The notes under the pieces were generated by a model. It did no database searches. It had not been told where the DNA came from and worked only from the letters and a program-made list of their open reading frames with translations. A program made the position numbers and the translations under genes. A stretch of DNA of 64,000 nucleotides from Rhodobacteraceae bacterium HLUCCA12 (GTDB lineage: Bacteria > Pseudomonadota > Alphaproteobacteria > Rhodobacterales > Rhodobacteraceae), in assembly GCA_001314715.1 (NCBI GenBank), contig LJSV01000011.1:1-64000 (forward strand), written 5' to 3'. Of the stretch, positions 1-7,983 are shown piece by piece (positions within the stretch are counted from its first letter, which is position 1; each line of letters opens with the position of its first letter).

Positions 1-1
1 C

Positions 2-547
2 CTGAGGCTCTACACGATCGCCGATCTTCTCGTCGTGGCCTCGCTTCTGCTGGCACCGATCTTTACCGACGACCTTGCCTTCCTGCGTATCCTGCGCGCT
101 CTGCGCCTGATCCACTCCTATCACCTGATCCGCGATCTCAGACGCGAGAGCCGGTTTTTCCGACTGCACGAGGATGCGATCCTGGCCGCTGTCCATCTCC
201 TCGTCTTCATCTTCGTGATGGCATCGCTGGTGTTCGTTGTGGCGTTCGGGGACAGGGCGGGTCCCGGCGCCTATGTCGACGCGCTCTACTTCACGGTGTC
301 CGCGCTGACGACGACGGGGTTCGGCGACATCACCCTCACCACGCCGGGCGGCAAGCTGCTGACGGTGTTCATCATGGTGGTCGGGGTCGGCTTGTTCCTG
401 CAACTGGCCCGCGCCATCTTCCAGCCTTCAAAGGTGCGCTACCCATGCCCGGAGTGCGGCTTGAGCCGGCACGACCCCGACGCGATCCACTGCAAGCATT
501 GTGGAGAGCCGCTGAAGATCGAGACGGAAGGCGCCAGCGGCGCCTGA
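2..547 (+). CDS. Voltage-gated-like K+ channel with C-terminal zinc ribbon (5' partial)
   Basis: The frame is open from the first bases, so the N-terminus lies outside the window; a GTG at 35 is probably internal. The visible protein starts with an S4-like helix with regularly spaced arginines (FLRILRALRLIHSYHLIRDL), then an S5 helix, a pore loop with the filter-like motif TTTGFGD, and an S6 helix. After the pore comes a short cytoplasmic tail with two CxxC pairs (CPECG and CKHCG), a zinc-ribbon fold. This is a membrane cation channel of the two-helix pore family, probably K+ selective. The zinc ribbon is an uncommon tail and may sense metal or redox state; that is inference. Confidence 0.8.
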   Translation: MRLYTIADLLVVASLLLAPIFTDDLAFLRILRALRLIHSYHLIRDLRRESRFFRLHEDAILAAVHLLVFIFVMASLVFVVAFGDRAGPGAYVDALYFTVSALTTTGFGDITLTTPGGKLLTVFIMVVGVGLFLQLARAIFQPSKVRYPCPECGLSRHDPDAIHCKHCGEPLKIETEGASGA

Positions 548-994
548 GCGGGCAAGCGCCGCCGCCAGGACGGTGCGCGCCAGGGTGGATGGATCACGGG
601 CCGCAACCTCGTCGTCGAGGGGCAGGTCCGGAAGACCGGTCACGATGAGTACCTCGATCATGGTTCCAGCAGAACACGTTCTGCCTCTTGAACGGCAGAA
701 CAACTTTCGTCCAGGCAGACTGAAGAAACGCGTCGCTGGACGGCGGAACCGCAGGCGTGCTGGCGCGGATTCTTTCCGGGCCGTCCTATTGTGGCCGTCT
801 GAAAGGGAACGCGGCCCGATATTTCATGGGCCGCACGGGGTAGGATGGGGGGCAAAGGTGCAATGGCGGTACTCAACAGCACCCGCAGACGTTCGCGATT
901 ACAACCGTTGTCAGAGGCCTCCCACACTTGTTCATATTGCCGCCGGGACCAATGACGAGGCCCCCCGGCCCACCTTGAAGCCAAAGGAGATCCC
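548..994. other. Intergenic stretch, no supported gene
   Basis: About 450 bases without a convincing coding frame. It holds two small inverted repeats: 8-bp arms at 678-685 and 694-701, and 7-bp arms at 811-817 and 828-834. Neither is followed by a T-run, so they are not clear terminators. A small minus-strand open frame (428-703) overlaps the zinc ribbon codons of the channel and looks spurious. Confidence 0.4.
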
Positions 995-2035
995 ATGAAC
1001 GAAGCGCTGATCTGGTTGGGCATCGCTTTCTGCATCTCGCAATCGGCCCTGTTTTCCGGGTCGAACATCGCCGTCTTCAGCCTCAGCCGCCTCCGGCTCG
1101 AGGCGGCGGCCGCAGCAGGCGACAAGACCGCCGCAAGCGCGCTCGAGCTCAGGCGCGATGCGAATCTCACGCTCGTCACGATCCTGACGGGCAATGTCGC
1201 CATCAACGTGCTGCTGACCATGCTGGCGGATTCGGTGCTGGCGGGGGTGCTGGCCTTCTTCTTCTCGACCGTCGTCATCACCGCGCTGGGCGAGATCGGG
1301 CCGCAGGCCTATTTCTCCCGCAATGCTTTGCGGGCGGTCGCGATCTTTGCGCCGCTCCTGCGCTTCTACCGCATCCTGCTGTGGCCCATCACGAAGCCCA
1401 CGGCCCTGCTCCTCGATGCCTGGGTCGGCACCGAGAGCGTGCCCTGGTTCCGCGAACGCGAATTGCACAACATCCTGCGTTACCACGCCCTGCATGACGA
1501 CAGCGAGGTCGGACGGGTAGAGGCGATCGGGGCGATCAACTTCCTCGCGCTCGACGACCTCGTCGTGCAGGACCAGGGCAAACCGCTCGATCCCGAAAGC
1601 ATCGTGCAACTGCCTTTCGAGGGGGATCGCGCGGTCTTTCCCGCACTCGAGCGCGCGCAGGATGATGCGTTCATCCGCAAGCTGGCCACATCGCGCAAGA
1701 AGTGGATCGTGCTCACCGATGACGACGCGCAGCCGCGCCTGCTGCTGAACGCGAGCGCCTTCCTGCGGGATTTCCTGATCCTCGGAGGTGATGTCGATCC
1801 GAACGACTACTGCCATCGTCCGGCAGTGGTCACCAGGCCGACGGAAACCCTCGACACGGCGCTGGGCATCCTGGCCACCCAACGCGCCGGGGACGCCGGC
1901 CATGACGAGACGGTGATGTTGCTTTGGTCGCAGAAGGTGAAGCGGATGATCACCGGGTCGGATGTCCTCAGATGCCTGCTGAGCGGCATGGGCGCGCACG
2001 AGAAGGTCGCGACCATGGATGCGCCAGGTCGCTGA
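995..2035 (+). CDS. CNNM/DUF21 transmembrane protein with CBS-like region
   Basis: A 346-residue membrane protein. The N-terminal ~170 residues form a DUF21/CNNM domain: a hydrophobic helix near 5-25, a hydrophobic block around 65-105, and the family-like GEIGPQAYFS segment at the end of the membrane domain. Residues ~190-330 resemble a CBS-pair module. The C-terminal CorC/HlyC domain of longer relatives is missing. Relatives are linked to Mg2+/Co2+ efflux, so ion transport or its regulation is likely but not proven. AAGGAG stands 6 bases before the ATG, which fixes the start. It appears monocistronic. Confidence 0.75.
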   Translation: MNEALIWLGIAFCISQSALFSGSNIAVFSLSRLRLEAAAAAGDKTAASALELRRDANLTLVTILTGNVAINVLLTMLADSVLAGVLAFFFSTVVITALGEIGPQAYFSRNALRAVAIFAPLLRFYRILLWPITKPTALLLDAWVGTESVPWFRERELHNILRYHALHDDSEVGRVEAIGAINFLALDDLVVQDQGKPLDPESIVQLPFEGDRAVFPALERAQDDAFIRKLATSRKKWIVLTDDDAQPRLLLNASAFLRDFLILGGDVDPNDYCHRPAVVTRPTETLDTALGILATQRAGDAGHDETVMLLWSQKVKRMITGSDVLRCLLSGMGAHEKVATMDAPGR

Positions 2036-2100
2036 GGGGCCGACGTCCCCATGCCATGCCCCGTGGTGTCGCCGCGTGTCCTTGGGTTTACTGACATCCC

Positions 2101-2468
2101 CTTGATGGATTCGACCGTCTTACGCCTTCATTTGCCGGTTGCCAGATCGAGAATTTCGGCGACCATCGGTTTACGGCGTGCGCCGCATCCGGCGCGGTGC
2201 TGGCCTGTTTCGGCGTTCACACGCTGGCAGAGTGGCTGTGGGGGCCGCATTTGCCGGCGGCACCTGCCCCCAGAGCGCTGGAATGGGCGCTGCTCGGGGT
2301 TGGCGGTCGCCTCCTTCGGGCTGATGGCCTTTGCACAGGCGCTCTTTCCGCTCTGGGCGCATCACCCGCGCCACCGCCGGTCTGCGGGTGCACCTGGCCA
2401 ATGGCTTTTATCTCGACGCGATGCCCGACCGACTGGTCGACGGCCTGCGCGCAACGAATTCCAATTGA
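2101..2468 (+). pseudogene. Remnant of a NuoL/DabB-like proton-conducting subunit (C-terminal part)
   Basis: No single frame stays open, but three consecutive frames read like one membrane protein. Frame 1 up to about 2300 gives VLACFGVHTLAEWLWG; frame 2 around 2310-2365 gives LAVASFGLMAFAQALFPLW; frame 3 from about 2379 gives VHLANGFYLDAMPDRLVDGL and stops at 2466-2468. The last segment resembles the C-terminus of NuoL/DabB-type subunits (RVHLxNGxYxDxxxDRL). Two frameshifts and the absence of the first several hundred residues indicate a decayed gene. The assignment rests on recollection of the family's C-terminus, not on an alignment. Confidence 0.5.
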
Positions 2469-2663
2469 TCCCCCCAAGGAGACATCCCCCTTTCATCAGG
2501 ACCAGACAGATTGTTCCCGGCCGGGCTGCGCATATACGGGAGGCTGCCGCGGGCCGCGCCGTTCCACTGGACGCGACCTTGGCGGTTAACCCGTTCATGG
2601 GACAGACTGGCAAGGACCTCTCGAAGGCATCGGCAAGGTTGGCGCAGTTGCGCACCGGAAAGA

Positions 2664-2987
2664 TCAGACGGTTTCACTCAGTCGCATCAGAACGATTCCG
2701 GCGACGATCAAGGCCAGGGCAATCACGCGCGTTGCGGTGACTGCCTCACCAAAGAACACGATTCCGGTCACAAACGCCCCGACCGCACCGATGCCGGTCC
2801 AGATCGCGTAAGAGGTTCCCAACGGAAGGGTCTTCATCGCCAGCGCCAGCAGGACAAAGCTTGCGAACATCAGAACGACGGTTACGACCGACGGTATGAG
2901 CAGCGTGAAGCCCTGCGATTGTTTCATGGACGAAGCCCAGAATATCTCCAGCAGGCCTGCAAGCAGCAAAAATGTCCATGCCATCAT
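2664..2987 (-). CDS. sugE: SMR-family small exporter, SugE/Gdx type
   Basis: A 107-residue protein with four hydrophobic helices and the SMR glutamate in the first helix (GLLEIFWASSMKQSQGFT). The KxSxGFT stretch and the SYAIWTGIGAVGAF segment are typical of the SugE/Gdx branch (guanidinium exporters) rather than EmrE. The start ATG has GGAG upstream. The gene lies 37 bases downstream of the LivM-like permease stop on the same strand, so it is probably the last gene of the liv-like operon. That context fits export or balancing of a guanidinium-type compound, which is inference; a general cationic-drug exporter is the alternative. Confidence 0.82.
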   Translation of the reverse strand: MMAWTFLLLAGLLEIFWASSMKQSQGFTLLIPSVVTVVLMFASFVLLALAMKTLPLGTSYAIWTGIGAVGAFVTGIVFFGEAVTATRVIALALIVAGIVLMRLSETV

Positions 2988-3024
2988 GATCTCCGGCGAT
3001 ATAAGGAAGTTGGGACAGCCTGGG

Positions 3025-4020
3025 TCATTCCCGCGCGGCAGCGTCGGACGGCTTTCGACGGATCAGGCGTGACAGGTTCGTGCGCAGATCGGCCAGCCCG
3101 TTCGGCAACCACAGCATGACGGCGACGACCAGAATGCCCAGCAACAGTAGGCGGAACTGCCCCAGGTCGCGCAACAGCTCGTTGCCGATGGTGATGATGA
3201 ACGCACCCAGAATCGCGCCGGGATACTTGCCCATACCGCCGACGCTGAGCATGATCAGCACCATCAGAAAGAACTCGTTGCCCAGAACCCGCGGCGTAAT
3301 CACGGCGACATATTGCGCATAGAGCGCGCCGCCCAGGCCGGTGACGAGTGCGGAAACGGTAAAGATCAGGAATTGCGACCGGCGCATGTTGATGCCCAGC
3401 GACCGCGCAAAGGGCTCGGAATCACGCAGCGCGACAAAGGCTTTGCCCCAGCGCCCGCCGATAATGATGAAATAGATCACATAGACGACCAGCGCGGCGA
3501 TCCCGAGCATCAGGAAATACCAGCCTGTCTTGTCATTCGAGCGCAGCACGAAATCGCCCAGCTCCAACGGCGGCACGCCGATCAGCCCGCGCGCACCGCC
3601 CGTGCCAAAGTTGCGACCCTGTTCCAGCAATGTCGGCAGTGACAGGTGCAATGCAAAGGTAAAGAGCGCAATATACTCGCCGCGCAGCCGCATGGATGGC
3701 CAGGCGATAAGTGCGCCGGCGACCCCGGTCACGACGGCCCCGGCCGGAATGGCCAATAGCGGCGGAACGCCGTGATTGATCGACAGCATCGCCGAAGCGT
3801 AACTGCCGATGGCGAACAGGGCCAGTTGGGCAAAACTCAGGATGCCCGCATAGCCCATCACCAGATCCCAGGCCGCGACCACGATGACCCAGACAAAGCA
3901 CAGGATCAGCACATGCAGGAAATAGGTGTCATCCACGAACAGACCCAGCAGACCCAGCAGGCCGACCGCCACCAGCAAGACCGCAAGGTCGCGGCCCGTG
4001 CGCTTGTGAGAATGGTTCAT
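3025..4020 (-). CDS. livM: Branched-chain-type ABC transporter permease (LivM)
   Basis: A 331-residue inner-membrane permease of the LivM family, with about ten hydrophobic helices and the family segments AAWDLVMGYAGILSFAQLAL near residues 45-65 and ALRDSEPFARSLGIN in the cytoplasmic loop. It pairs with the LivH-like permease encoded just upstream (4 bases apart) to form the membrane channel. The operon order on the minus strand is livK, livG, livF, livH, livM, sugE. Transporters of this type carry many amides, urea and amino acids besides leucine, so the substrate cannot be read from this subunit alone. Confidence 0.88.
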   Translation of the reverse strand: MNHSHKRTGRDLAVLLVAVGLLGLLGLFVDDTYFLHVLILCFVWVIVVAAWDLVMGYAGILSFAQLALFAIGSYASAMLSINHGVPPLLAIPAGAVVTGVAGALIAWPSMRLRGEYIALFTFALHLSLPTLLEQGRNFGTGGARGLIGVPPLELGDFVLRSNDKTGWYFLMLGIAALVVYVIYFIIIGGRWGKAFVALRDSEPFARSLGINMRRSQFLIFTVSALVTGLGGALYAQYVAVITPRVLGNEFFLMVLIMLSVGGMGKYPGAILGAFIITIGNELLRDLGQFRLLLLGILVVAVMLWLPNGLADLRTNLSRLIRRKPSDAAARE

Positions 4021-4024
4021 CTGC

Positions 4025-4894
4025 TCAACTCCATTTGCCCATCAGGCCACGCGGGCGGATCATCAAAATCAGAAGCAGGACGACAAACCAGATCGGCATG
4101 GTCCAGGTTGCCCCCAGTTCCGAGATCACGAAAGCCTCGATCACTCCCAGGATGAACGCGGCGTAGAGCACGCCCTGAATGCTGCCCAACCCCCCGAACA
4201 CCACAATCACGAATGCCTTGAGAAATGGCGACCATCCGCCCAGGGGTGACACCAGATAGATCGGCGACAAGAGGATCGCCGCGATCCCGGCCAGCACCGC
4301 CGAAAGGCCGAAGCTGATCGCGAAGATCCGGTTTGCCTTGATGCCGACGACGGCGGCCCCCGTGGCATCTTGCGATACCGCGCGCATCGCCCGGCCCAGG
4401 CGGGTATGACTGAGCAAGACTTGCAGCGCGATCACGGTAACAAGCGCGACCGCAAGAACGAACAGCGACTGAAGCGGTATCCGTATCCCGCCCAGCATCA
4501 AGACCCCTTCGAAGGTCGGCGGCATCGACTTGGCCGTGCCACCGAAGAGCACCAAGAAAAGGTTGTCCAGCGCCAACGCCAGCCCCAGCGTGGTGATCAT
4601 CGTTGCGATCTTCCAGTTGGGACGTGCCCTCAACGGGCGGACGACAACGCGCTCGACCCCGACGCCAAAGACGAACATCAGCACCGACACGGCGATCAAC
4701 AGCGGAACGAAGCTCAGGCCCAGGTATCCGGCCGAGAGCACCCAGGCCAGATAGGCCCCGGCGGTATACATCGACCCATGCGCAAAGTTCAGAACGCGCG
4801 ATGTGCTGTAGACCAGCGCCAGTCCCAGTGCAAAGACGCTGTAGACGGCACCCTGGGTCAGGCCGGTAATCAGTGTCGCGATATGTTGTTCCAT
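4025..4894 (-). CDS. livH: Branched-chain-type ABC transporter permease (LivH)
   Basis: A 289-residue permease of the LivH family. The early helix TQGAVYSVFALGLALVYSTS, the NFAHGSMYTAGAYLAW segment and the EAA-like loop RLGRAMRAVSQDATGAAVVG are characteristic. A longer open frame reaches 4942, but the extra 16 residues are polar and overlap livF. The ATG at 4894 is preceded by an AGGGAAAAGG ribosome site and begins MEQHIATLITG, as usual for LivH. It sits 13 bases after livF and 4 bases before livM. Confidence 0.88.
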   Translation of the reverse strand: MEQHIATLITGLTQGAVYSVFALGLALVYSTSRVLNFAHGSMYTAGAYLAWVLSAGYLGLSFVPLLIAVSVLMFVFGVGVERVVVRPLRARPNWKIATMITTLGLALALDNLFLVLFGGTAKSMPPTFEGVLMLGGIRIPLQSLFVLAVALVTVIALQVLLSHTRLGRAMRAVSQDATGAAVVGIKANRIFAISFGLSAVLAGIAAILLSPIYLVSPLGGWSPFLKAFVIVVFGGLGSIQGVLYAAFILGVIEAFVISELGATWTMPIWFVVLLLILMIRPRGLMGKWS

Positions 4895-4907
4895 GCCTTT
4901 TCCCTGC

Positions 4908-5609
4908 CTATCCGTCTTTACCGGCAGGAGCCGCCTGGGCACCCTCGGACGTGTCGGGTTCCAACTTGAACAGCTTGCCTTCCTCGATCTCGTAGAGGCG
5001 GTGAACGTGATCGCGGATCAACGACAGGCTCTGTTCGACAATCAGGACCGTCACCCCCGATCGGTTTATCTGGGCAATGGTGTCCAGCATGGACTCGGTC
5101 AACGCAGGCGCGAGACCCAGCGAGGGTTCGTCGATGGCCATGAACCGCGCATCCGACATCATGCCGCGTCCCAGCGCCAGCATCTGTGCCTCACCCCCGC
5201 TCAGGGTTCCGGCCTGCTGGTTCGCACGTTCTTTCAGCCGTGGGTACAGGTCGAACACTTGCTCCAGGATCTCGCGTGTTCGGTTCGGGTCGCGCTGAAG
5301 ATAGGCGCCCAGAAGCAGGTTCTCGCGCACTGTCATGTCGTTGAAGAGGTTGCGCACCTCGGGCACGTAGACCAGTCCGCGGGCAACAAGATCGGGCGCA
5401 GCGATATTGTCGATGCGTTCCCGTCGATAGCGCACGGTGCCCGACCGCACAGGGGTCAGCCCGCAAATGGCCTTGAGAAGCGTGCTTTTGCCGTGCCCGT
5501 TCGCGCCGACGATCCCGACCAGTTCGCCCTCGCCGACATCCAGCGAAACGCCGTGCAGAACATGGAAATCGTCATAGAAAACGTGCAGATCCCTGACTTC
5601 AAGCAGCAT
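4908..5609 (-). CDS. livF: ABC transporter ATPase (LivF)
   Basis: A 233-residue ABC ATPase with Walker A GANGHGKSTLL, signature TLSGGEAQMLALGR, Walker B MAIDEPSLGLAP and the switch histidine replaced in the LivF manner (VLIVEQS). It powers the LivH/LivM channel together with LivG. An upstream in-frame TTG (5621) exists, but the ATG at 5609 has GGGAAAAG just ahead. It overlaps the livG stop by 11 bases, which suggests translational coupling. Confidence 0.88.
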   Translation of the reverse strand: MLLEVRDLHVFYDDFHVLHGVSLDVGEGELVGIVGANGHGKSTLLKAICGLTPVRSGTVRYRRERIDNIAAPDLVARGLVYVPEVRNLFNDMTVRENLLLGAYLQRDPNRTREILEQVFDLYPRLKERANQQAGTLSGGEAQMLALGRGMMSDARFMAIDEPSLGLAPALTESMLDTIAQINRSGVTVLIVEQSLSLIRDHVHRLYEIEEGKLFKLEPDTSEGAQAAPAGKDG

Positions 5610-6333
5610 GGCTTTTCCCAAGGTAGAGTTCGATGATTTCGGGGTCGGACATGATTACATCCGGCACGTCCAGGCGGACGATCTGCCCGAAGTTCAGGAT
5701 CATGATGCGCGACGACAGCCTGGCCAGCGTTCGCACCTTGTGTTCGACCAGAACGATGGCGATGCCCAGTTCGGCATTCACCCGCTGGATCAAATCGGCG
5801 AAGATCTCGATCTCGGCCTCATTCAGGCCGGCCAGCGGTTCATCCATGAACAGCACCTTTGGATCGGTTGCCAGCGCGGCGGCCAGCATGATTTGCTTGC
5901 GCGTGATCAGGTCAACCGACGCCGCGCTTTGCATCTGATTTGTCTCGAGCCCGGTCAGCGCCAACACCGTATCAAGACTGCGCTCTGATCCGCGGGGTTT
6001 CCCATGCCAGCCGAACTCCAGCCCGACCTCGATGTTTTCGCGCACGGTCATTGAACTGAAGACCTGCGGAATCTGGAAGGTGCGCGCGATGCCGGCGTGG
6101 CAGAATTCATGCGGCTGGCGCCCGGTCAGGGTTTGTCCACGGAACGTGATACTGCCCGCGTCCGGTGCAAGCTGGCCGGTGCAAACGGCAAGTGCCGTGC
6201 TTTTCCCCGCGCCGTTCGGTCCGGCGATCCCGAGGATCTCGCCCTCTCGGACCGCGAAATCCAGATGGTCGAGCGCCACGAGTTTGCCGAACCGTTTTAC
6301 GACCCCGTTCAGGATCAGGATGTCTTGGCTCAT
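5599..6333 (-). CDS. livG: ABC transporter ATPase (LivG)
   Basis: A 244-residue ABC ATPase with Walker A GPNGAGKSTAL, a LivG-type Q-loop region GIARTFQIPQVF, a Walker B VLFMDEPLAGLN and the H-loop IVLVEHKV. The canonical LSGGQ is degenerate here: the region reads SVDLITRKQIMLAAALAT, which is unusual and worth checking for activity. The ATG at 6333 starts MSQDILIL; an upstream extension to 6441 would read through the hairpin between livK and livG and is rejected. It overlaps livF by 11 bases. Confidence 0.86.
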   Translation of the reverse strand: MSQDILILNGVVKRFGKLVALDHLDFAVREGEILGIAGPNGAGKSTALAVCTGQLAPDAGSITFRGQTLTGRQPHEFCHAGIARTFQIPQVFSSMTVRENIEVGLEFGWHGKPRGSERSLDTVLALTGLETNQMQSAASVDLITRKQIMLAAALATDPKVLFMDEPLAGLNEAEIEIFADLIQRVNAELGIAIVLVEHKVRTLARLSSRIMILNFGQIVRLDVPDVIMSDPEIIELYLGKSHAA

Positions 6334-6411
6334 CGTCTTTTCACCGTTGCTTGGCGCGATGCGCGGCGTCTGGTGCAATCGGCCCGGATCTTGCCGGGCT
6401 ATGGCGACTGC

Positions 6412-6439
6412 GGGTCCGGCAACCGCGGTTGCCGGACCC
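6412..6439. terminator. Perfect 28-bp palindrome between livK and livG
   Basis: Two 14-base arms pair without mismatch, giving a very stable hairpin between the binding-protein gene and the first ATPase gene. No T-run follows on the minus strand. It probably protects the livK transcript or partly stops transcription, so that the binding protein is made in excess over the channel; that role is inferred from position. Confidence 0.5.
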
Positions 6440-6459
6440 AAAGGATTGTGGTGCTGCGC

Positions 6460-7683
6460 TCACTCGGCCAGCCATTCCGGTGGCATGAAATCGGCGTTTT
6501 GCTGCGTGCCGATGAACAACTGGACATGGCTGTCACCTTGCGCCTGCAACAGGTGCGATGGCAGGGTATCGTCGCCAAGGCTGACATACTGGTCGTCGTT
6601 GAACCGGTAGACGCCGGTCACGCCCTCATAGTTCATGGTGCGAATGGTGTCGTTGATGGCCTCGTAATCGTCGACGCTGCCGACCTGACGCACGGCCTCG
6701 ACCCAGAGCATCAACTCATCATAGATCGCGGCCCCGATGCTGAACGGGGGCGCCGCATCGAACTGGTCGCGCCAGGCCTGTTGAAAGGCTTCGCCGCGCT
6801 CGCCGGGCAAGTGCGCCGACACCGTCATGCCCAGCACGCCCTGCGCGCCGCCATCGGCGATGATCTCCTGAAAGGCGGGGGTGCTGAAGATGTAGCCCGC
6901 ATACAGCAGCGCGTTCTCGGTCGGGTCCTGTGCAAACTGGTCGATGAAGGTGCTGACGCCCGCAGTGTCCAGAAGCTCGAAGAAGACCAGCGCCGGATCG
7001 GCCTCTTTCACGCGGCGATTGATCCCCGACCATTGGCGGTTGTCATAGGGCACTTCCTCTTCCAGCACCACGGTCCAGCCGGCGGCTTCGGCCGCGTCGC
7101 GCACGCCCTCGGCGGCGTTGAGTTCCCAGTCGTAGGGGCCGTGCAGGATGGCGATGGTCTGCGACGGGAAGTCATGATCGAGCGACTGGATCTGTTCAAA
7201 GGTCGCCTGGGCGTAGTTGTAATCGACATCCGACCCCATGAAGATGTTGTCGCACCCGAGGTTGGCGCGCAGGCCGATCACGTTCGATGTGGCGTTGTTG
7301 TTGATATAAGGGACGGGATAGTTGCAGAACGCCGGAATGTCCGGCCCCATTCCGCCATAGCCGTTGATCAGCACATGCGCGCCGTTGCGCGCGACCAGGT
7401 TGTTCCCGGCGGCTTCCAGCTTGTCGGGCGTGAGATCGCCGATGTCGAAGACGTCCAGCTCCAGCGGTCGGCCCAGCAGACCGCCGTCGGCATTCACTTC
7501 GTCCACCGCAAGCTCAAGTCCCATCTGCATCGCGATGCCATCGCTTGCGAAGGGTCCGGTGATCGGGATCGGCGCACCGACGATGATCGGATCGCCATCC
7601 TGCGCCGTGGCCGATGTTGCAAGAAAGCCGGCAGCCGCTATGGCGGCGATTGCCAGGCTGTCGCGAAGGTGTTGTTTTCTCAT
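6460..7683 (-). CDS. livK: Periplasmic ligand-binding protein of the LivK type
   Basis: A 407-residue secreted binding protein. The first ~30 residues are a signal peptide (RKQHLRDSL, a hydrophobic core, then an ATAQDG cleavage region). The mature part starts with DPIIVGAPIPITGPFASDGI, the usual opening of Peripla_BP_6 proteins. It should capture the solute and deliver it to LivHM. The ATG at 7683 has GAGAGGAA ahead in transcription order; a longer frame to 7749 adds a non-signal leader and is rejected. It faces a divergent ureohydrolase gene, so the solute may be a guanidino compound or amide; this is inference. Confidence 0.85.
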   Translation of the reverse strand: MRKQHLRDSLAIAAIAAAGFLATSATAQDGDPIIVGAPIPITGPFASDGIAMQMGLELAVDEVNADGGLLGRPLELDVFDIGDLTPDKLEAAGNNLVARNGAHVLINGYGGMGPDIPAFCNYPVPYINNNATSNVIGLRANLGCDNIFMGSDVDYNYAQATFEQIQSLDHDFPSQTIAILHGPYDWELNAAEGVRDAAEAAGWTVVLEEEVPYDNRQWSGINRRVKEADPALVFFELLDTAGVSTFIDQFAQDPTENALLYAGYIFSTPAFQEIIADGGAQGVLGMTVSAHLPGERGEAFQQAWRDQFDAAPPFSIGAAIYDELMLWVEAVRQVGSVDDYEAINDTIRTMNYEGVTGVYRFNDDQYVSLGDDTLPSHLLQAQGDSHVQLFIGTQQNADFMPPEWLAE

Positions 7684-7873
7684 CAGAAATTCCTCTTCCC
7701 GTTGATATGGCGTGTCGTTTTCCTGCAACGCGTCTTCAAGGCTGCACACTTGGCCTCGATCAGTAAGGCAGAAGGCGCGGACATCACAGCGATCGACGCC
7801 GCGAAATGTGGTCTTGTCCGCACCACGGCATCGATCGCCTGGATCTGTACCTTACGCGTGACGGCAAGTTTGC

Positions 7874-7901
7874 TCCAATGGTGACCGAAGCCACCATTGG
7901 A
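7874..7901. promoter_or_regulatory. Dyad element in the livK/ureohydrolase divergent region
   Basis: The 300-base space between the two divergent genes contains a perfect inverted repeat with 10-base arms (TCCAATGGTG, and its complement) separated by 8 bases. It lies about 80 bases before the ureohydrolase start. A regulator site is the simplest reading; the LuxR-type regulator encoded at 9001-10074 is the nearest candidate. No other structure was seen in the space. Confidence 0.4.
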
Positions 7902-7983
7902 ATGGGTCGCCTATCCGTTCAACGCTGATGCGGTATCGAACACCGGTTTTCAGACTGATCGAGACTTCATGAAAGGGCGAAAG

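Noticed and set aside
678-701. Inverted repeat considered as a LexA box
   Set aside because: Spacing does not match the alphaproteobacterial GTTC-N7-GTTC pattern.
428-703. 91-codon minus-strand frame overlapping the channel end
   Set aside because: It overlaps the zinc-ribbon codons antisense and lacks a ribosome site and homology.
6097-7884. 595-codon plus-strand open frame
   Set aside because: It runs antisense through livG and livK, has no family resemblance and no ribosome site; GC-rich codons on one strand create it.
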